A DNA stretch of 64,000 nucleotides, taken from the NCBI GenBank assembly GCA_963924555.1, contig OZ004586.1:682001-746000 (forward strand), given 5' to 3'. The notes beneath the pieces were generated by a model. The model was not told the origin of the DNA and did no database searches. It was given only the letters and a program-made list of their open reading frames with translations. Both the position numbers and the translations under genes were made by a program. The DNA comes from Crambe crambe. Taxonomy: Eukaryota; Porifera; Demospongiae; Poecilosclerida; Crambeidae. Shown in pieces: positions 63,001-64,000 of the stretch. Position 1 is the stretch's first letter, and each line of letters begins with the position of its first letter.

Positions 63001-64000
63001 AGCTGGACATGGATGGAACTGTGCTGGAATTAGACCGACCGACTATCTCCCTTGTGTTCTCCGAACCTGTAAGAGCCTCTTCTGTCATGTTTGAGCTCAT
63101 CACAATCCAATCGGCTGCAAACATCTCCAGAGACACCACTCAATTCTACACCCTCACCAACGGTAGTGTCACAAGTGAAAACAGCTTGACCATTGAGTTT
63201 GATCTGACATTCATTGACTATGTAACTATCCAATCTTTGAGGTCATTGGCAATCAATTCCTTAACCTCGTACATCTCCCTAGAAACAGGTGCCGTTGCGG
63301 ACATGAATTTCAATCCATCTGTTAACATATCAGACGAAACTGCTCGGCTCGTGTCTCGCTATGTCGGAGATATAACTCCACCTTCTCTACGACAATTCTC
63401 CATTGATTTGAACATAGGCCTCCTAGCTCTGACGTTCAGTGAAGCCATGGACTCTGCTAGTGTTGGAGGTGGGACTTACATCCTCATCAATGAACCAGCT
63501 GTAGCAATACCTGGTATGAATAGTGTCCGGTTTGGTGGAAATCTCAATACTAGTGCCTTGGATTGGTACATCATCAACATAACACTGAGTGATAACCAGT
63601 CGAATCAAGTCAAATTGAGAGCTGAAAACAACGTCTTCACAAGCAACGAGACTTCATACTTGGCATTCACTGCTTCTAACTTGCCTACAGACACTGCAAT
63701 CCCACCTCAGAGCCTCTCTCCGATCATAACAGATGTCAATGCCATCCAAGTGTCTGAGTACATCCCTGACACTAACCTTCCACTCTTGGAACAGTTCCGA
63801 TTTGACGCTTCAGGAGTGCGTGGAATAATCACACTGGACTTTTCGGAACCAGTCAACGTCACATCTCTGGTTCCAACTCTAATCGAGTTCCACAATTTTG
63901 GATCCAACGTGACGTCCACCAGATCGCTAACTCTTAATGGAGGGATGCTGAACACTCCTAACTCCGGCCTGAGTCTCCAGTTTACTCTGACAGACAATGA
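1..64000 (+). CDS. Giant tandem-repeat protein, Ig-like beta-sandwich modules, partial at both ends
   Basis: One open frame fills the window (codon starts at positions divisible by 3), open at both edges; 21,332 full codons are visible. All 171 unit boundaries I located fall in this frame and are 336-411 bp apart, which leaves no room for introns. The protein is a string of about 124-residue modules with the core motifs F-x-LDLN-x-G, LTFSE-x-V-N, ITLQ, LTGG, DLN-x-IK, LATS, NTFLS and D-x-x-GN. Composition is rich in L, S, T, N, D, I, V and F and poor in C, W, H and K. N-x-S/T sequons occur about two to four times per unit in those I read. The modules resemble the SbsA/Big_5 and SwmB Ig-like families (inference). 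A secreted or surface filament, adhesin or matrix protein is the likely role. I do not recognise a named gene, and no enzyme motif or membrane segment is visible. Confidence 0.95.
2544..3305 (+). other. Cysteine doublet, units 8 and 9 (phases 8/9)
   Basis: Cysteine codons at 2799 and 2817 (L-C-L-N-E-S-D-C-Y-L) and at 3177 and 3195 (L-C-I-V-R-F-T-C-Y-I). In both units the C-x5-C replaces the usual LATS...NTFLS segment. The second cysteine sits at the start of the NTFLS strand, so a small disulphide-closed loop inside each module is likely. Unit 9 also has the extra residue in its first strand (F-V-T-F-D-F-N). Confidence 0.85.
5922..5981 (+). other. Lengthened first hairpin, unit 17 (phase 17)
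   Basis: From the first conserved F to the conserved E the unit has 20 residues instead of the usual 16, with the extra hydrophobic run L-P-L-Y-V-V-L-Y-F before D-E. This lengthens the strand 1-turn-strand 2 hairpin of the module. Confidence 0.8.
7002..7745 (+). other. Cysteine doublet, units 20 and 21 (phases 20/21)
   Basis: Cysteine codons at 7248 and 7266 (L-C-S-S-P-E-N-C-H-L) and at 7623 and 7641 (L-C-T-I-R-S-T-C-Y-I), both C-x5-C at the LATS...NTFLS position. Unit 21 has the longer first strand F-A-V-L-N-L-V-N-G. Confidence 0.85.
10737..11084 (+). other. Unit 30, shortened module
   Basis: 116 residues. After D-L-D-R-I-K the chain goes straight to P-L-G-D-Q-I-F-L-R-L, so the LATS-x-x-N segment is missing while the strand and D-x-x-D-N end are kept. 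Unit 84 is trimmed at the same place. Confidence 0.7.
11085..11822 (+). other. Cysteine doublet, units 31 and 32 (phases 8/9)
   Basis: Cysteine codons at 11337 and 11355 (L-C-T-N-E-S-D-C-F-I) and at 11715 and 11733 (L-C-G-D-F-T-S-C-Y-L). The first pair is nearly identical to that of unit 8, 23 units earlier. Unit 32 opens with F-V-T-F-D-L-D-T-G, close to unit 9. Confidence 0.85.
14466..14525 (+). other. Lengthened first hairpin, unit 40 (phase 17)
   Basis: Twenty residues between F and E: the LDLN turn is replaced by E-A-P-G-D-R-A-G, followed by V-V-L-R-L-I-L-S-E. Same phase as unit 17, 23 units later. Confidence 0.8.
15561..16286 (+). other. Cysteine doublet, units 43 and 44 (phases 20/21)
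   Basis: Cysteine codons at 15810 and 15828 (I-C-V-E-R-P-S-C-F-I) and at 16173 and 16191 (F-L-C-G-R-Q-G-T-C-Y-V). The second member belongs to a phase-21 subtype with a Q/R-G-N/T/S-C-Y core, also seen in units 67, 90, 136 and 159. Unit 44 has the extra first-strand residue (F-A-S-F-N-L-N). Confidence 0.85.
17013..17402 (+). other. Divergent unit 47 with unusual linkers on both sides
   Basis: The entry linker reads D-N-R-L-T-L-D-T-T-A-L-R and the exit linker I-G-G-G-S-G-T-V-L-S-S-F; neither has the usual D-x-T-x-P proline. The Y-x-L-T-G-G strand is replaced by L-T-L-A-G-S-G-S-R-A. The glycine-rich exit linker suggests a flexible joint at the start of super-repeat copy 3. The unit keeps the F-D-D-I-V phase-1 mark. 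Confidence 0.75.
19563..20312 (+). other. Cysteine doublet, units 54 and 55 (phases 8/9)
   Basis: Cysteine codons at 19809 and 19827 (V-C-T-S-M-T-N-C-F-A) and at 20181 and 20199 (L-C-T-R-R-T-D-C-Y-V), both C-x5-C. Unit 55 has the extra first-strand residue (F-I-R-M-D-I-D-E-G). Confidence 0.85.
22212..22562 (+). other. Unit 61 with a long-range cysteine pair
   Basis: Cysteine codons at 22332 (A-L-T-C-D-R-A-E, in the ITLQ strand) and 22458 (R-R-C-D-L-V-Y-Y, near the NTFLS strand), 42 codons apart. The pair could bridge strands across the module. The unit also carries an extra first-strand residue, although phase 15 normally does not. Confidence 0.7.
22959..23012 (+). other. Lengthened first hairpin, unit 63 (phase 17)
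   Basis: Eighteen residues between F and E, two more than usual: F-T-F-G-A-L-N-G-R-V, then S-L-S-L-T-F-S-E. It is the mildest member of the phase-17 set. Confidence 0.72.
24087..24821 (+). other. Cysteine doublet, units 66 and 67 (phases 20/21)
   Basis: Cysteine codons at 24336 and 24354 (I-C-S-V-Q-S-G-C-F-L) and at 24711 and 24729 (F-L-C-T-S-R-G-N-C-Y-L). Unit 67 has the extra first-strand residue (F-T-E-F-N-R-A-L-G). Confidence 0.85.
28152..28901 (+). other. Cysteine doublet, units 77 and 78 (phases 8/9)
   Basis: Cysteine codons at 28404 and 28422 (F-C-N-T-T-R-D-C-F-L) and at 28776 and 28794 (I-C-I-N-S-G-N-C-F-P). Unit 78 has the extra first-strand residue (F-T-E-F-D-L-N-R-G). Confidence 0.85.
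30786..31121 (+). other. Unit 84, shortest module of the array
   Basis: 112 residues. The LATS-x-x-N segment is replaced by a short S-A-G-T-D-Q, the D-x-x-GN motif reads M-D-I-I-R-N, and the last strand is shorter than usual. The frame is intact and the next linker E-D-L-T-P-P is normal. Confidence 0.7.
31503..31565 (+). other. Lengthened first hairpin, unit 86 (phase 17)
   Basis: Twenty-one residues between F and E. The turn reads Y-T-D-N-G-R-A-P and the following strand V-A-L-T-L-N-F-S-E. Confidence 0.8.
32610..33341 (+). other. Cysteine doublet, units 89 and 90 (phases 20/21)
   Basis: Cysteine codons at 32859 and 32877 (L-C-D-G-P-E-D-C-F-L) and at 33222 and 33240 (L-C-T-W-R-G-N-C-Y-I). 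Unit 90 has the extra first-strand residue (F-E-S-I-N-L-E-T-G). Its pair contains one of the few tryptophans in the array. Confidence 0.85.
36681..37844 (+). other. Cysteine triplet, units 100, 101 and 102 (phases 8/9/10)
   Basis: Cysteine codons at 36930 and 36948 (L-C-T-R-D-F-N-C-F-I), 37305 and 37323 (L-C-T-G-P-I-S-C-Y-L), and 37689 and 37719 (A-C-L-S-S-T-D-D-Y-A-S-C-I). The third pair is unique to this copy: it sits at the same place in the module but has nine residues between the cysteines instead of five. Phase-10 units in the other copies have no cysteine pair here. Confidence 0.84.
38583..39365 (+). other. Units 105 and 106, one cysteine each
   Basis: Unit 105 has a single cysteine at 38850 (L-A-T-C-I-Q-S-N-N) and unit 106 a single cysteine at 39303 (L-D-S-C-T-N-M-L). 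I see no partner within either unit. A bond between the neighbouring units, or free cysteines for cross-linking chains, are the two readings. Confidence 0.65.
39366..39731 (+). other. Unit 107, cysteine pair in the C-terminal strands
   Basis: Cysteine codons at 39633 (N-S-T-C-I-S-V-T, in the NTFLS strand) and 39705 (L-T-D-C-L-P-V, in the last strand). The same arrangement recurs in unit 138. Confidence 0.75.
40125..40184 (+). other. Lengthened first hairpin, unit 109 (phase 17)
   Basis: Twenty residues between F and E. The turn is I-N-R-R-L-P and the strand L-I-V-T-L-R-F-T-E. The R-x-P step also occurs in units 86 and 132. Confidence 0.8.
40866..41234 (+). other. Unit 111, cysteine pair joining first and last strands
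   Basis: Cysteine codons at 40890 (Q-L-T-C-Y-T-I-Y, just before the first conserved aromatic) and 41220 (F-Q-V-C-A-F-V-Q-D, in the last strand). They are 110 codons apart, at opposite ends of the module. In an Ig-like fold the first and last strands are neighbours, so a disulphide is plausible. Confidence 0.78.
41235..41984 (+). other. Cysteine doublet, units 112 and 113 (phases 20/21)
   Basis: Cysteine codons at 41481 and 41517, eleven residues apart with the loop T-I-D-S-L-L-V-N-Q-S-N, and at 41868 and 41886 (I-C-R-S-Q-R-S-C-Y-I). The first pair is a lengthened form of the usual C-x5-C. Unit 113 is the one phase-21 unit without the extra first-strand residue. Confidence 0.83.
41985..42329 (+). 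other. Unit 114, most divergent, cysteine-rich
   Basis: It begins normally (L-L-D-Y-I-L-D-L-E-A-K-T-L-R-L-R-F) but then loses LTFSE, LTGG, DLN-x-IK, LATS, NTFLS and D-x-x-GN. The middle reads S-V-C-V-Y-T-I-L-V-S-Y-R-L-D-L-Q-D-K-S, followed by Q-L-C-E-C-L-K-C-L-N-G-S. Cysteine codons are at 42120, 42207, 42213 and 42222. The C-x-C-x-x-C cluster is unlike anything else in the array. The frame is intact on both sides, and the unit ends in a normal I-P-D-S-T-P-P linker. Confidence 0.8.
42330..42671 (+). other. Unit 115, shortened, single cysteine
   Basis: Only 114 residues. The segment between DLVQLK and D-T-A-G-N is cut to S-V-P-V-G-E-I-G-V-G-S-G-F-A-R, so LATS and the NTFLS strand are missing. 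A lone cysteine codon lies at 42510 (N-P-A-C-S-D). It follows the aberrant unit 114, so the two may pack together. Confidence 0.72.
45264..46016 (+). other. Cysteine doublet, units 123 and 124 (phases 8/9)
   Basis: Cysteine codons at 45507 and 45525 (I-C-T-S-S-T-D-C-Y-L) and at 45888 and 45906 (L-C-G-D-E-Q-S-C-W-L). Unit 124 has the extra first-strand residue (F-Q-Q-L-D-L-D-E-G) and a tryptophan after its second cysteine. Confidence 0.85.
46788..47156 (+). other. Unit 127, cysteine pair joining first and last strands
   Basis: Cysteine codons at 46812 (T-L-I-C-F-S-L-D) and 47142 (L-Q-V-C-N-F-I-P-D), 110 codons apart, at the same two places as in unit 111. Confidence 0.78.
48711..48773 (+). 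other. Lengthened first hairpin, unit 132 (phase 17)
   Basis: Twenty-one residues between F and E. The turn is T-D-S-I-R-R-P and the strand L-L-L-N-I-Q-F-T-E. The strand after the L-T-G-G loop ends in D-D-D-F-E-I-I-I instead of D-L-N-x-I-K. Confidence 0.8.
49821..50576 (+). other. Cysteine doublet, units 135 and 136 (phases 20/21)
   Basis: Cysteine codons at 50073 and 50091 (L-C-L-R-D-M-D-C-Y-L) and at 50445 and 50463 (L-C-Q-T-Q-G-S-C-Y-I). Unit 136 has the extra first-strand residue (F-T-F-F-N-L-T-A-G). Confidence 0.85.
50946..51323 (+). other. Unit 138, cysteine pair in the C-terminal strands
   Basis: Cysteine codons at 51234 (D-T-T-C-L-R-S-S) and 51303 (D-L-I-C-A-E-S-L), 23 codons apart, matching the arrangement in unit 107. 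Confidence 0.75.
53958..54716 (+). other. Cysteine doublet, units 146 and 147 (phases 8/9)
   Basis: Cysteine codons at 54216 and 54234 (L-C-T-N-G-S-N-C-F-L) and at 54585 and 54603 (L-C-T-E-S-N-N-C-H-L). Unit 147 has the extra first-strand residue (F-T-R-F-D-L-N-S-G). The asparagine before the serine in unit 146 and the one before the cysteine in unit 147 lie inside the loops. Confidence 0.85.
56274..56654 (+). other. Unit 152, cysteine pair joining first and last strands
   Basis: Cysteine codons at 56304 (M-S-Y-C-L-D-L-D) and 56643 (N-S-S-C-Y-T-N-D), 113 codons apart. Compared with units 111 and 127, the first cysteine lies on the other side of the aromatic residue and the partner has moved too. 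Confidence 0.75.
57402..57461 (+). other. Lengthened first hairpin, unit 155 (phase 17)
   Basis: Twenty residues between F and E. The turn is I-N-T-V-P-P and the strand L-L-I-V-L-T-F-S-E. It is followed one unit later by the D-L-V-P-P linker typical of phase 18. Confidence 0.8.
58488..59228 (+). other. Cysteine doublet, units 158 and 159 (phases 20/21)
   Basis: Cysteine codons at 58734 and 58752 (F-C-T-S-P-D-D-C-F-L) and at 59106 and 59124 (F-L-C-T-Q-R-G-N-C-Y-I). This is the last doublet in the window; the next is due 11 units later and is absent. Unit 159 has the extra first-strand residue (F-T-Q-I-N-L-A-E-G). Confidence 0.85.
59610..59984 (+). other. Unit 161, cysteine pair in the first half
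   Basis: Cysteine codons at 59712 (S-V-N-C-S-E-I-T) and 59775 (L-S-G-C-N-F-T), 21 codons apart; the second sits where the last G of LTGG is expected. This arrangement is seen only here. Confidence 0.7.
59985..64000 (+). repeat. Super-repeat copy 8, start only, register lost (units 162-172)
   Basis: Unit starts: 59985, 60360, 60744, 61116, 61494, 61848, 62220, 62595, 62970, 63369, 63768 (last unit cut by the window edge). Unit 162 still shows the phase-1 marks FSDVV and ITDGRG. After that the pattern fails: units 169 and 170 should hold C-x5-C and have no cysteine; units 170 and 172 should have the extra first-strand residue and do not. Unit 170 instead has a lengthened hairpin, a mark otherwise seen only at phase 17. 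Unit 171 lacks the D-x-x-GN motif, reading L-P-T-D-T-A-I-P-P there. Confidence 0.72.
62997..63065 (+). other. Lengthened first hairpin, unit 170 (out of phase)
   Basis: Twenty-three residues between F and E, the longest in the window: after L-D-M-D-G the chain runs T-V-L-E-L-D-R-P-T-I-S-L-V-F-S-E. By count this is phase 9, where such an extension is not seen in the other copies. It may mark a jump in register or be an independent insertion. Confidence 0.75.

Noticed and set aside
62483..63139. Antisense open frame of 218 codons
   Set aside because: Mirror of units 168-170 on the sense strand; no independent support.
1..64000. Several adjacent genes or a polyprotein with cleavage sites
   Set aside because: No stop, start context or spacer separates units, and linkers are uniform D-x-T-x-P without basic cleavage motifs at regular places.
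1..64000. CRISPR array, satellite DNA or transposon
   Set aside because: The repeat exists at protein level with conserved reading frame and diverged DNA; there are no short identical direct repeats, terminal repeats or transposase motifs.
1..64000. Cadherin, fibronectin type III, Calx-beta or hyalin repeats
   Set aside because: The motifs of these families (for example the cadherin D-x-D and L-D-R-E calcium motifs, or the FN3 tryptophan/tyrosine core) are not seen. The D-x-x-GN and F-S-E pattern fits SbsA/SwmB-like modules better.

Overview
The whole window lies inside one protein-coding region on the + strand. Reading codons that start at positions divisible by 3 (first full codon 3-5, last 63996-63998), I find no stop codon and no frame change. 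Neither the start nor the end of the gene is in view. The visible part is 21,332 codons, about 2.3 MDa at an average residue mass. It carries no recognisable start region, signal peptide, membrane anchor, intron, RNA gene, mobile element or second gene.

The protein is a tandem array of one beta-rich module of about 124 residues (range 112-137). I count 172 units, 170 of them complete. A unit starts with a linker of the type D-x-T-x-P (residues 1-5), followed by F at 10, LDLN-x-G at 12-17, L/I-T-F-S-E at 21-25, V-N-x-S at 27-30, I-T-L-Q near 37-40, Y-x-L-T-G-G near 50-55, a strand ending in L-S near 66-70, D-L-N-x-I-K at 72-77, L-A-T-S near 82-86, N-T-F-L-S near 88-92 and D-x-x-G-N near 100-104, and ends in a Q-V-x-x-F strand that runs into the next D. 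The layout (F-S-E early, D-x-x-G-N late, Pro-containing linker) resembles bacterial Ig-like beta-sandwich families such as SbsA/Big_5 and SwmB. That assignment is an inference from pattern, not from a search.

The main finding is a second layer of order. The units form a super-repeat of exactly 23 units (about 8.5-8.7 kb), seen seven times (units 1-23, 24-46, 47-69, 70-92, 93-115, 116-138, 139-161) plus the start of an eighth. I number units 1-172 and give each a phase of 1-23. Several independent marks recur at fixed phases: a C-x5-C pair at phases 8, 9, 20 and 21; a lengthened first hairpin at phase 17; one extra residue in the first strand at phases 9, 11 and 21; F-D-D-V in place of F-S-E-V at phase 1; and a D-L linker at phase 18. 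The cysteine doublets are spaced 12, 11, 12, 11 units apart, so each 23-unit block looks like two related halves of 11 and 12 units. The register is lost after about unit 162.

Organism: frequent AGA/AGG arginine codons, very many N-x-S/T sequons, scarce cysteines that mostly come in pairs, and moderate GC point to a secreted or cell-surface glycoprotein of a eukaryote, perhaps a marine invertebrate or a protist. I cannot name the species, and a giant bacterial surface protein is not excluded. The likely role is a very long extracellular filament, adhesin or matrix component; this is inference.
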